DNA from: Methylobacter tundripaludum SV96
GTDB lineage: Bacteria > Pseudomonadota > Gammaproteobacteria > Methylococcales > Methylomonadaceae
Reading direction: 5' to 3'
Assembly (NCBI RefSeq): GCF_000190755.2
Contig: NZ_JH109154.1
Coordinates: 186,001 to 250,000, forward strand
Length of the DNA: 64,000 bases
Below the pieces are notes generated by a model that worked only from the letters and a program-made list of their open reading frames with translations, made no database searches and was not told the DNA's origin. Position 1 is the stretch's first letter; each line of letters begins with the position of its first letter. Both the position numbers and the translations under genes were made by a program. Positions 17,036-25,207 of this stretch are shown here, piece by piece.

Positions 17036-19702
17036 TTATTTGCCCTCGGCTTCAATCATTTTTTCATAGAGTGCAAATAAATACTCTAAGCGTTCTTCAT
17101 CGGTTTTAAACGATTGTGGGCGATAACACTGCTCTATAGCTAAATCCATCTCATGATGTGCTTGGCGTAAGCCTTCTGGCATTTTATCTGGATCATAGAG
17201 CTGCGCCATGGTCTTTTCAGGATGCAATTCACGTTCGTCAAGAACTTTGAAAACATGGCTTTCTAAAGTGTTTTTTTGTGCTTCTGTTATTTCTGGAAAG
17301 GGGAAGGTGTTGTAGCAGAGAGCAGATGAATATCTAATGTCACTTTTTAATCTACCAGATGTCGCTTTCACCCAAACACAATGAATATATGAATTTATTA
17401 TTCCTAAAATATAAGGCTCTGCACCATATACAGCCTGTGCTGAGTCCAGAATAATAGTCCCTTCTTCTAAAAAGCCACAGGTAATATATTGCCTTTTTTC
17501 AGAAGCAACTCTTGGCACCAATATACATGGTTTATTTTTATGTTGTGATTGTTTGAATCTGTTTGGAAACTCTGAAAATGCAACCGTACATTTAGCTTTA
17601 CTTTTATTTCTAAAGGCTGAAATTTTATCTAACCTAATTTTAATTTCTGGAATCATCAAAGCAGCATCAAGTTGTTCATCCTCAATCCACAAACACCAGC
17701 GTTCTATACCATTAATAAATTCATTTGATCCAACAAGTTTCTTTATAAATACTGAGCTTTCTGGATGCTGCATTAACAGAGCATTCTTTTCATCCTTAGA
17801 AAGAATAAGATTTCCATCATCTGTAGGGGTGCTTCCCCTTATCATTATTGGTATTTTACTGATTGGCTTACTTATTCTTGATAGGAAAATATTTTCTCCC
17901 TCTGTGAGATATGGACTAATGTTTTTTGTAGAACCACGCAAACCACCTCTCCAAATATATTTCGGAGCAATATCTCTATTCCTCAATCCAATAATCACAA
18001 CGGTAACGCCAGCTTTTCCCTTGGCATTATTTGTCCATTTGAAAGATTGATGGGTGAAAAATATTTCCAATTCATGCTTAAAAACATACGGCCACAAGAG
18101 TGCAACCTGCTCTCCTTGACAAATAGAATTCGTTGATACAAATCCTAATTTGAGATTTGAATTTCTTATATAGTTAGCTCCCTTAAAAAACCAGCACGCA
18201 ATATAATCCAAGTTTTTATAGCTCTTAAAGTCGCTAAAAAGATTATCCATTTCTGCTTTCTGCTTTTCATCTTGCAGACTTGAACCCAAATAAGGTGGGT
18301 TTCCCAAAATATACACTTCATACTTATTGCCTTTCAGATCAGTTTTTGGGCATACCTCTTCCCAATCTAACCGTGTGGCATTACCGCAAGTAATATTACC
18401 ACTATCTTGCAATGGCAAAGTCGGGCGAGTTTCTCCAAACACTTCTTTAAAAGCAAGGTTCATTTGGTGCGCCGTTAACCACAAGGAAAGTTTTGCCGTT
18501 TCATGGGCAAAGTCATCTAACTCAATGCCGTAAAATTGATTAAGTTGCAATCCTGAAACAGCATGCCCCCAGTTTAAGGCATTAATCTGTTGTAATTGCC
18601 TAAAGATATTGATTTCCAACTTACACAACTCCTTGTAAGCGATAATCAAAAAATTACCCGATCCACAAGCGGGGTCAAAGATGCGTAGGTTATAGAGTCG
18701 CCCTAAGAGTTTGATGAGTTTTTTCTCATCATCTTCCGCTTTTTCCAATGCCTCACGCAGGTCATTAAGAAAAAGTGGCTCAATGACTTTCATGATATTA
18801 GTCACTGAGGTGTAGTGCATACCTAAACTACTGCGCTGGTCGTTATGCACCACCGCTTGAATCATCGAACCAAAAATATCCGGATTTATTTCTTTCCAGT
18901 CAAGTGTGCCGCATTCAATAATAATCTTTCTTGATTTCGCACTGAATGTTGGAATGGGGTAATCGTCTGCAAACAGTCCGCCATTAACATAAGGGAAGTC
19001 TTGCAAAAACTGCGGATAGTTCGGCCTCTCGCTCAAGTTGAGTACGGCAAACAGCTTGTGTAAATAGGTCTGCAAATCACTGCCATCATCGGCAGTATGA
19101 GAAGCTAAGGCGTTGGTGAACTGGTTGTCTTGAAAAATCCCCGTATCTTCAGCAAAGAAGCAAAACAATAATCGGGAAAGAAAGATATTGAGCGCATGTA
19201 GCTGGTCTTTTTCTTCTGTAGGGTTGTCTTCTAAAATAATGTCATACAGCCGCCCCATACGCTCTGCCGCTTTAACATCAGCAGGGTTCTCACTTTGGAA
19301 TTGCGCCTTCTCTAATCCCGCCCACGGTAAAAAGAAGTCATAATGCTTTGCTAACTCCGAGATTGAAATATCCAGCGTGTCACCCGTCTTGGTATCCACT
19401 GATAACAGGGTTTGAAAATCAGTGACGACAATAAACCGAGGGTGTTGCTTAGTAATGGCGGGGGCTATGCGTAATCTATCGATGAGGTGATGTAAATCGG
19501 CATCCGTTTCCTTTTTGAAAAAAAGCTTCTTTTTCCATAGAATTTCACCCGGAATTTTAGAAATATTGTAATCGCCTTTTTGCAAGCGCGTAACAGCAGC
19601 CTTAGGTAATTCATAAGCCATTAGCAAATCATAGATAAACGTTTCTTGGTTAAGATTGGTTACCAGTGCTTTGAGATTGCTTTCTAATTTTTCAGTGTTC
19701 AT
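17036..19702 (-). CDS. MmeI-like class I DNA methyltransferase (first gene of R-M-like operon)
   Basis: The 888-residue protein is organised like MmeI/type IIL enzymes: a helical N-terminal region, a spacer, an N6-adenine methyltransferase core with SAM motif I FDPACGSGNFL near residue 343 and motif IV GNPPYLG near 466, and a C-terminal target-recognition region that includes FPNRFKQSQ and SALCYNTFPFPE. At the place where MmeI has its PD-EXK nuclease core (VEQK), this protein reads ILWKKKLFFK, so the nuclease appears to be missing. It is the first of five tightly packed genes. A REP-like palindrome (19801-19869) lies upstream. Confidence 0.87.
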   Translation of the reverse strand: MNTEKLESNLKALVTNLNQETFIYDLLMAYELPKAAVTRLQKGDYNISKIPGEILWKKKLFFKKETDADLHHLIDRLRIAPAITKQHPRFIVVTDFQTLLSVDTKTGDTLDISISELAKHYDFFLPWAGLEKAQFQSENPADVKAAERMGRLYDIILEDNPTEEKDQLHALNIFLSRLLFCFFAEDTGIFQDNQFTNALASHTADDGSDLQTYLHKLFAVLNLSERPNYPQFLQDFPYVNGGLFADDYPIPTFSAKSRKIIIECGTLDWKEINPDIFGSMIQAVVHNDQRSSLGMHYTSVTNIMKVIEPLFLNDLREALEKAEDDEKKLIKLLGRLYNLRIFDPACGSGNFLIIAYKELCKLEINIFRQLQQINALNWGHAVSGLQLNQFYGIELDDFAHETAKLSLWLTAHQMNLAFKEVFGETRPTLPLQDSGNITCGNATRLDWEEVCPKTDLKGNKYEVYILGNPPYLGSSLQDEKQKAEMDNLFSDFKSYKNLDYIACWFFKGANYIRNSNLKLGFVSTNSICQGEQVALLWPYVFKHELEIFFTHQSFKWTNNAKGKAGVTVVIIGLRNRDIAPKYIWRGGLRGSTKNISPYLTEGENIFLSRISKPISKIPIMIRGSTPTDDGNLILSKDEKNALLMQHPESSVFIKKLVGSNEFINGIERWCLWIEDEQLDAALMIPEIKIRLDKISAFRNKSKAKCTVAFSEFPNRFKQSQHKNKPCILVPRVASEKRQYITCGFLEEGTIILDSAQAVYGAEPYILGIINSYIHCVWVKATSGRLKSDIRYSSALCYNTFPFPEITEAQKNTLESHVFKVLDERELHPEKTMAQLYDPDKMPEGLRQAHHEMDLAIEQCYRPQSFKTDEERLEYLFALYEKMIEAEGK

Positions 19703-19800
19703 AAATTGATTAATTTTTAAGGCTTATTGGTTTTTTTGGCAAAACCTTTGGGCAATACGCGATTTTTGTGTGGAACAAAAACTCGGTAAGACGCAGTCTG

Positions 19801-19869
19801 TAGGGCGTAATAGCGCGACGCAAGGTTATCATTCGGCGCAATACGCGATAAAGCTGCTATTGCGCCCTA
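19801..19869. repeat. REP-like palindrome upstream of the methyltransferase operon
   Basis: TAGGGCGTAATAGC (19801-19814) is inverted as GCTATTGCGCCCTA (19856-19869) with one mismatch. The interior repeats GCAATACGCGAT, which also occurs upstream near 19743. It sits in the 177-bp spacer between the methyltransferase start and the PIN/RHH pair. Confidence 0.65.
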
Positions 19870-19879
19870 CGGAACTTGG

Positions 19880-20116
19880 TCACAACTCATCACCAGAAAG
19901 CACTTCACGCTCTGGAACCCTAGCCAACAAGCGTTGAAAAGCCGGTTTATCAGCTCGTTGCGCACGTTGCTGCAAATAATCTTCCGTTGCTATAGCCGAG
20001 ACCTTTTCGGCAACCGCACTGGAGATAAACTGATTAATGGACACCCCTTCTTGCCGAGCGAGTTCTTTAATATGCCGATGAACAGAATCCGGTAAACGCA
20101 GGCTTAATGCACTCAT
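19880..20116 (-). CDS. Ribbon-helix-helix (CopG/HicB-like) antitoxin
   Basis: The 78-residue protein begins MSALSLRLPDSVHRHIKELA and continues into VSINQFISSAVAEK, the ribbon-helix-helix pattern. It should bind DNA as a dimer and neutralise the PIN toxin encoded just upstream. Its ATG overlaps the toxin stop by one base (20116), so translation is coupled. The toxin-first gene order is the reverse of most pairs but common for this COG1569-type PIN family. Confidence 0.85.
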   Translation of the reverse strand: MSALSLRLPDSVHRHIKELARQEGVSINQFISSAVAEKVSAIATEDYLQQRAQRADKPAFQRLLARVPEREVLSGDEL

Positions 20117-20526
20117 TACAAACGCTCCAATAAAGTTTTAGGAACAATGGCTTCAACACCAAACTTATCAATACCCACAAAATCTTTTAAATTGTGGGTG
20201 ACGACGGTTTTAACCTTTGCAGCCACCGCCAATTCCAGCACCAAATCATCCTTGGCATCAGGCAAGTAAGGCCTCCATAAAAAATATACTTTCTGAAATC
20301 GACTAAAAGCACAGAGATTATCCAAAACAACATCTATATCTTCATCCAGCAAATTCAACTTCGTTTGATTGCGCTTGAGGACATCTTCATATTCAAACAA
20401 TAAAGGCGTCGATAATGCCAGCCGAATACGTCCCGCAGCAAGATGCTCCAATATTTTAAAGGATGCCCCGCTCGCCGAATATAGCCCGGAACACAAGATA
20501 TTGGTATCCATAATAATTTCACTCAT
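20116..20526 (-). CDS. PIN-domain toxin (COG1569 type)
   Basis: The 136-residue PIN domain has the expected acidic residues: MDTNILCSG at the start, FEYEDVLKR, and LPDAKDDLVLELA followed by THNLKDF. Such toxins are metal-dependent RNases. It is paired with the RHH protein that overlaps its stop codon. It lies just upstream of the methyltransferase operon on the same strand. Confidence 0.87.
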   Translation of the reverse strand: MSEIIMDTNILCSGLYSASGASFKILEHLAAGRIRLALSTPLLFEYEDVLKRNQTKLNLLDEDIDVVLDNLCAFSRFQKVYFLWRPYLPDAKDDLVLELAVAAKVKTVVTHNLKDFVGIDKFGVEAIVPKTLLERL

Positions 20527-20721
20527 ACCACATACAGTATCATATAAAATATTATTGTAGCAATCGGCTGTTTTTTGAGGTGTAAAAGGGAGTTTATCTC
20601 ATGGCTGTTTAATTGAATGGTACTGTTGCTACAGGACGATTCCGTCTACGATGGCATGAATGCCGGATTCATTCATCTTGGACCGACGTAACCCAACGTC
20701 GGCACTTAGGATATGGTCAGT

Positions 20722-20882
20722 AATAACTTCCCGATATGGATTGAGTGAAATTTTTCCGTTCGCCCTGAGCTTGTCGAAGGGTGAGCGGGAAAATTTCGGC
20801 CTACCGCGTCAAGCCGATCATCCTTCGACAAGCTCAGCACGAACGGCTCGACGATCGAAAATAGTGGTTTCGGGAAGTTATT
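20722..20882. repeat. MITE-like inverted REP pair, copy 1
   Basis: Outer arms AATAACTTCCCGA (20722-20734) and TCGGGAAGTTATT (20870-20882) are perfect inverses. Inside, GTTCGCCCTGAGCTTGTCG and its near-inverse (CGACAAGCTCAGCACGAAC) face each other, so the ~160-bp unit can form one long hairpin. Related units lie at 35052-35208 and 53086-53195. The remainder of the 20.53-21.16 kb spacer holds no gene that I can support. Confidence 0.75.
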
Positions 20883-21161
20883 TTCAACCAAATCCTTAGG
20901 CTAAATCGCCCCCCTCATAGATGCCGTTATTCGTGATTTTATGCCTTAAGTTAATGCGTAAGGGTAGAACGGATTACTGATGATTGTTTCTCGTTGACAT
21001 GATTCTGAAGCCTCACAACGCTTTTAAGTTGTTGTTTTAAAGCCTCAATGCCGTGTTAATAAAGTTGCAGGAAATTCACGAGGGGACTAGCATAACAATA
21101 GCCAGCTTCAAATATGTGGTGGTATTTCATTTTTCTTTCAATCAGTTATCGGGAGATTATC

Positions 21162-21395
21162 ATGTCAAACCAAGACGACCAAAACAACCAACCCCAGTCT
21201 TCAACGGATTCAGATGATCCTGTAGAAAATATTGCAGGGAACGTTAAGACGCTTTTAATATCCATCGGCGGCGTAGTGCTGATTTTATCCATTCTTGTAT
21301 TACTACCGATGTTACTTACCTATTTATCTGAGGGAGATTATCGCCCTGTAGGAGAGCCTCATCCAGGCCTAAGCAGTCAAAGTGACTATAAGTGA
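21162..21395 (+). CDS. Small single-span membrane protein of unknown function
   Basis: The 77-residue product starts at the ATG at 21162, after GGGAGA, with a hydrophilic Asp/Gln-rich head (MSNQDDQNNQPQSS). One transmembrane helix follows (about residues 29-52, LLISIGGVVLILSILVLLPM), then a short tail ending LSSQSDYK. The frame opens earlier (21114), but the ribosome-binding site favours 21162. I do not recognise a family. It is convergent with folP, with a hairpin between the two. Confidence 0.55.
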   Translation: MSNQDDQNNQPQSSTDSDDPVENIAGNVKTLLISIGGVVLILSILVLLPMLLTYLSEGDYRPVGEPHPGLSSQSDYK

Positions 21396-21424
21396 AACCT
21401 GATAAATAGGGAATAGTTGTAAAC

Positions 21425-21448
21425 GGTGGGCAGAAAAACCTGCCCACC
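21425..21448. terminator. Hairpin between convergent genes
   Basis: GGTGGGCAG and CTGCCCACC form a perfect 9-bp stem around AAAAAC. It directly abuts the folP stop codon and follows the small membrane protein gene on the other strand. There is no clear T-run, so termination is possible but not certain. Confidence 0.5.
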
Positions 21449-22360
21449 CTATCTGCTCTGTTTAATCGCCCAAGCCACATCGGCCGCCTGCCGGTTTTCC
21501 TTAACATCATGCACCCGAAACATCTGCACGCCCGCCATCACGCCTAAAGCCGTGGTCACTGCGGTGGCGGTAACCAGTTCCGAGGGTTCGGTGACATCGC
21601 AAATCGTCCCCATAAAGCGCTTGCGACTGGTACCCAACAGCACCGGAAAACCCGTGGACACCAACTTATCAAGGTGCGCCAGCAAAGCGATATTATCCTG
21701 TTTGCGCTTGGCAAAGCCTATGCCCGGATCGATCGCAATCGCTTCTTTTTTAACCCCTGCCTTTAATGCTGCCTCAATACTTTCATTCAGGACATCAAGC
21801 ACTTCCTGCACCACATTTTCATAATGCGGATTGTCCTGCATGGTTTTTGGCATCCCCTGGCTGTGCATCAAAATTATCGGCACACCGGTTTGGGCAGCCA
21901 GCGTCAGGATAGCCGCATCATCCCTGCCCCCGGAAACATCGTTGATAATATCGGCTCCGGCATCCAGCGCCGCTTTGGCGACCTCGCTTAAGGTCGTATC
22001 GATACTGATTAAAACATCGCTGTTCAATTGCTGCCTGATGGCCTCAATCACCGGAACGACACGCCGAATCTGTTCGCCGGCCGCAACCGAATCAGATCCG
22101 GGACGGGTTGATTCGCCGCCTATGTCGATAATATCCACGCCTTCGGACAGCATCAGTTCAACCTGCTGTATGGCCTCATCAAGGCCTGAGAATTTACCGC
22201 CATCGGAAAAACTATCCGGCGTAACATTTAAAATTCCCATAATCAGCGGTTTATCGTCAAGGATGGTGTGTATGCCACAAGCCAGTCTGGAACTGGCGTG
22301 GCGATCGCCAAGGAGGGTGTGACTACCGGAACCGGTTCGGCGATTGAATTGACTGATCAT
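21449..22360 (-). CDS. folP: Dihydropteroate synthase
   Basis: The 303-residue TIM-barrel enzyme joins 6-hydroxymethyl-dihydropterin pyrophosphate and p-aminobenzoate to give dihydropteroate for folate. Signatures are MGILNVTPDSFSDGG near residue 40, DIGGESTRPGSD, NDVSGG and the C-terminal RVHDV. The first ~33 residues (after MISQFNRR) do not match the family and are largely encoded by a 50-bp hairpin repeat inserted in reverse orientation (22253-22302). It is divergent from the H4MPT genes at an 80-bp spacer. Confidence 0.93.
   Translation of the reverse strand: MISQFNRRTGSGSHTLLGDRHASSRLACGIHTILDDKPLIMGILNVTPDSFSDGGKFSGLDEAIQQVELMLSEGVDIIDIGGESTRPGSDSVAAGEQIRRVVPVIEAIRQQLNSDVLISIDTTLSEVAKAALDAGADIINDVSGGRDDAAILTLAAQTGVPIILMHSQGMPKTMQDNPHYENVVQEVLDVLNESIEAALKAGVKKEAIAIDPGIGFAKRKQDNIALLAHLDKLVSTGFPVLLGTSRKRFMGTICDVTEPSELVTATAVTTALGVMAGVQMFRVHDVKENRQAADVAWAIKQSR
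22253..22302 (+). repeat. 50-bp intragenic hairpin repeat, copy 1 (in folP, antisense to it)
   Basis: It shares ATCG.CAAGGATGGTGTGTATGCC and a following hairpin with the copies at 24611 and 25136. The stem here is GCCAC-AA-GCCAGT, loop CTGGA, ACTGGC-GTGGC (22274-22302). A second partial copy (GATCGCCAAGGAGGGTGTG) follows directly at 22303-22321. Confidence 0.75.
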
Positions 22361-22440
22361 TCCCTAAAAGCTCCTGTGCGCAAGATCGATGTTTTGATTC
22401 ATGTATAATAACGAAATGTTTTCGACTCTGATTGAATTTA

Positions 22441-22977
22441 ATGGATAAACCACGATTAGCCTGGGCCATTACCGGCTCCGGTCATTATATAGAAGAATGC
22501 CTGGACTTCCTGCTGACACAGGATAATGTCGATTTATATTTAAGTCTGGCCGGAGAAGAAGTGTTGCTTATGTACGGCATCAGCCTCGACGACATCCGCA
22601 AAAAAATGCCGGTGTACCGCGACAAAACCGCATCAGCGCCGCCGGTTGGGCATTTTTACAAGGGCTATTACCATACCTTTGTCATGGCGCCGACCACCTC
22701 GAATACGGTTGCCAAATGCGTGCTGGGCATAGCCGATTCGCTGGTGACCAATCTTTATTCCCAAGCCGGAAAATGCAAGGTTCCCAGCATCGTTTATCCT
22801 TGCGACATAGCACCGGAAATGGAAACCACTGCGCCGGGCGGAAAAGTCATGGTTTATCCGCGTAAAATCGATCTGGAAGGCACCGCCAAATTACGCGATT
22901 TCGAATACACCACCGTCGTTGAAAGTGTCGACGAACTGATTATTACAGTTAAAGAACGGCTTAAATCGTTAACATGA
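22441..22977 (+). CDS. DmrB/AfpA-like flavoprotein, probable dihydromethanopterin reductase
   Basis: The 178-residue protein has the flavoprotein fold of the Dfp/UbiX-like family, starting WAITGSGHYIEECLDFL, with APTTSNTVAKCVLGIADSL and the cysteine-containing IVYPCDIAPE. Homologues in H4MPT-using bacteria reduce dihydromethanopterin to H4MPT with FMN. The ATG at 22441 is preferred over an in-frame TTG nine bases upstream. A TATAAT hexamer lies at 22404-22409, ahead of the gene. Its stop overlaps the next start by 4 bp, tying it to the DHPS-like gene. Confidence 0.8.
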   Translation: MDKPRLAWAITGSGHYIEECLDFLLTQDNVDLYLSLAGEEVLLMYGISLDDIRKKMPVYRDKTASAPPVGHFYKGYYHTFVMAPTTSNTVAKCVLGIADSLVTNLYSQAGKCKVPSIVYPCDIAPEMETTAPGGKVMVYPRKIDLEGTAKLRDFEYTTVVESVDELIITVKERLKSLT

Positions 22978-24362
22978 GCGAACACATCCTCTTTCTTACC
23001 GGCAAACTGGCGGAAAAACAGCTGCATAATATCCTGGAAAAAATGCAGCCGAAATTCACCTATACCGTGCATCAGCTGGGGCTTAAAGTCGCGGCGCTGA
23101 TGACCGCAGACATGATCGGCCGCCGCTTGACCGACACCTTCGGCGCTGACCGCATACTGGTGCCCGGACGCTGCCGCGGCGATTTGGAAGCCTTGTCCAA
23201 AGACTTGGGCCTACCGATTGAACGCGGCCCGGACGAACTCAAAGACTTGCCGATGTTTTTCGGCCAAGCCGCGCACAAGATTGATTTAAGCCGCTACAGC
23301 GTCAAAATCTTTGCAGAAATCGTTGATGCGCCCAATGTCAGCGTTGAAGAAGTGGTCAAGCGCGCCTATTACTACAAACAAAACGGCGCGGATGTGATCG
23401 ACATAGGCTGTCTGCCGAGCACCGATTTTCCGCACATGGAAGACATCATCCGCACCCTGAAACAAGAAGGCTTTACCGTCAGCATCGATTCGCTGGAAGC
23501 GGACGATTTGCTCAGGGGCGGCAAAGCGGGTGCCGATTACATGCTCAGCCTGCACGAAAGCACCTTGTGGGTTGCCGATGAAGTCGCGGCGACGCCGATT
23601 TTAATCCCGGAAAAACATGAAGATTTGGTCTCACTGGATAGAGCCATCAACATCATGCAGGCAAAAAACCGCAGCTTTATCGTCGATCCGATTTTGGATC
23701 CGCTGCACTTCGGTTTCACGCAATCCATCGTGCGTTACCATGAAGTCAGGAAGAACCATCCCGATATTGAAATGATGCTGGGGGTCGGCAACATCACCGA
23801 ACTGACCCATGCCGACACGATGGGCATGAACGCCTTGCTGCTGGGCATCTGCTCGGAACTTAACATCAACAGCATTTTGGCAACCGAAGTCAGTAAACAT
23901 GCCTGCCGGGCGGTCAAGGAAGCCGATCTGGCCCGCCGCATCATGTTTGCGGCGAAAGAACACGACATGCTGCCCAAGCATATCGACCCCGGTTTAATGG
24001 CTTTACATGAAACCTCGCCCTTCCCTTATAGTTTGGAAGAAATCAAGGAGCTGGCCGGGCAAATCAAGGACCCCAGTTACCGCGTTCAAATCAGCGCCGA
24101 AGGGGTGCATATTTTCAACCGCGACGGCCTGCACAGCGCCACCGATCCGTTCGACCTGTTTCCGAAGCTGCATGTTGAAAATGACGGCGGTCATGCTTTT
24201 TATCTGGGCGTTGAATTGGCGCGCGCTGAAATAGCCTGGCAATTGGGCAAACGCTACACCCAGGATCAAACTTTACAATGGGGCTGCGCAACCGACACCG
24301 CAGAACCCACCGTTGACCTGCACACCTTTAAACCGGCCGGAACAACCTTAAAAAAGCACTAA
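22974..24362 (+). CDS. Dihydropteroate synthase-like protein of H4MPT biosynthesis (DUF6513 type)
   Basis: The 462-residue protein carries an N-terminal domain of ~130 residues (MSEHILFLTGKLAEKQ) and a central pterin-binding TIM barrel (about 140-330) with DVIDIGCLPSTDFPH and LGVGNITELTHADT. A conserved C-terminal extension includes ALHETSPFPYSLEEI. It is longer than FolP and belongs to the archaeal/methylotroph DHPS-like group found in H4MPT gene clusters, where a pterin condensation role is assumed. The 4-bp overlap with the flavoprotein gene indicates one operon. Confidence 0.85.
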   Translation: MSEHILFLTGKLAEKQLHNILEKMQPKFTYTVHQLGLKVAALMTADMIGRRLTDTFGADRILVPGRCRGDLEALSKDLGLPIERGPDELKDLPMFFGQAAHKIDLSRYSVKIFAEIVDAPNVSVEEVVKRAYYYKQNGADVIDIGCLPSTDFPHMEDIIRTLKQEGFTVSIDSLEADDLLRGGKAGADYMLSLHESTLWVADEVAATPILIPEKHEDLVSLDRAINIMQAKNRSFIVDPILDPLHFGFTQSIVRYHEVRKNHPDIEMMLGVGNITELTHADTMGMNALLLGICSELNINSILATEVSKHACRAVKEADLARRIMFAAKEHDMLPKHIDPGLMALHETSPFPYSLEEIKELAGQIKDPSYRVQISAEGVHIFNRDGLHSATDPFDLFPKLHVENDGGHAFYLGVELARAEIAWQLGKRYTQDQTLQWGCATDTAEPTVDLHTFKPAGTTLKKH

Positions 24363-24432
24363 TGATTGCATCCTTTCATTACCCACAGGCGGAACCAACT
24401 GCTGCTAAACAGGTGATTAAAAGCTTTTTATT

Positions 24433-24485
24433 CACCACGAAGACACGAAGAAATAAAACTTCGTGTTCTTCGTGCCTTCGTGGTG
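24433..24485. repeat. CACGAAG/CTTCGTG palindromic repeat, copy 3
   Basis: CACCACGAAGACACGAAG (24433-24450) faces CTTCGTGTTCTTCGTG and CCTTCGTGGTG (24459-24485). It lies in the 173-bp spacer inside the H4MPT gene run, so it may attenuate or punctuate that transcript. Confidence 0.75.
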
Positions 24486-24535
24486 ATACTTTTTTAATCA
24501 TTTTTTGATTTACCTGTTTTAATAAGAAATTACTA

Positions 24536-25207
24536 ATGATTCAAGAAACCATAGTCATCACACAAAACAGCTCGGGCGTGGCGCATATTGCTCCGATGGG
24601 CATACACATTATCGCCAAGGATGGTGTGTATGCCGCAAGCCAGCCGGGAGCTGGCGCGGCAGCCGAAGCGCAAGATGAATTTATCATCCTGCCGTTCCGT
24701 CCTTCCACAACACTCAATAACCTGCTGGAAAGCAAAACCGCAGTCATCAATTATTGCGACGATGTTAGGGTGTTTGCCGGATGCCTGACCGGGCGGCGCG
24801 ACTGGCCGTTAAAATCGGCTGAGAAAATCAACGGCCAAGTGCTTGCCTGCGCCTTGGCACATACCGAAGTAGAACTGGTTCGCGTTGAAGACGACGAGAC
24901 CCGGCCCAAATTATTCTGCAAAGCCGTACATACCGCCAACCATGCGCCCTTTAGAGGCTTTAACCGCGCCCAATATTCGGTGCTGGAAGCGGCGATTTTA
25001 ATCAGCCGGTTGAACATGATCCCGCTGGAAAAAATACAAGCCGAAATCGACTATCTGCGTATCGGCCTGGAGAAAACAGCCGGAGACCGGGAGCTGGAAG
25101 CCTGGGGTTGGCTGATGACCGTCATTGAAAACCATATCGCCAAGGAGGGTGTGTATGCCGGAAACCTGCTGGGAACTGGCGCGGCAAAAGCCGGGATCAG
25201 CTCATGA
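24536..25207 (+). CDS. DUF447 family protein of H4MPT gene cluster
   Basis: The 223-residue protein matches the DUF447 flavin-binding-like family found with H4MPT genes in methylotrophs: ETIVITQNSSGVAHIAPMG, then LPFRPSTTLNNLL, and a C-terminal helical part with RAQYSVLEAAILISR. Its biochemical step is not established. Two 50-bp repeats lie inside it. One separates the conserved HIAPMG and LPFRPS segments and adds IAKDGVYAASQPGAGAA; the other makes the C-terminal tail, IAKEGVYAGNLLGTGAA. It overlaps the mfnB start by 4 bp. Confidence 0.82.
   Translation: MIQETIVITQNSSGVAHIAPMGIHIIAKDGVYAASQPGAGAAAEAQDEFIILPFRPSTTLNNLLESKTAVINYCDDVRVFAGCLTGRRDWPLKSAEKINGQVLACALAHTEVELVRVEDDETRPKLFCKAVHTANHAPFRGFNRAQYSVLEAAILISRLNMIPLEKIQAEIDYLRIGLEKTAGDRELEAWGWLMTVIENHIAKEGVYAGNLLGTGAAKAGISS
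24611..24660 (+). repeat. 50-bp intragenic hairpin repeat, copy 2 (DUF447 gene, N-terminal part)
   Basis: The hairpin is GCCGC-AA-GCCAGC, loop CGGGA, GCTGGC-GCGGC (24632-24660). Compared with copy 1, A-T pairs are replaced by G-C pairs on both sides of both stems, so pairing is kept. It is translated in frame. Confidence 0.8.
25136..25185 (+). repeat. 50-bp intragenic hairpin repeat, copy 3 (DUF447 gene, C-terminal end)
   Basis: It starts ATCGCCAAGGAGGGTGTGTA and ends AACTGGCGCGGC. The left stem arm is partly degraded, so the hairpin is weaker than in copies 1 and 2. It encodes most of the last 20 residues of the DUF447 protein. Confidence 0.75.
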
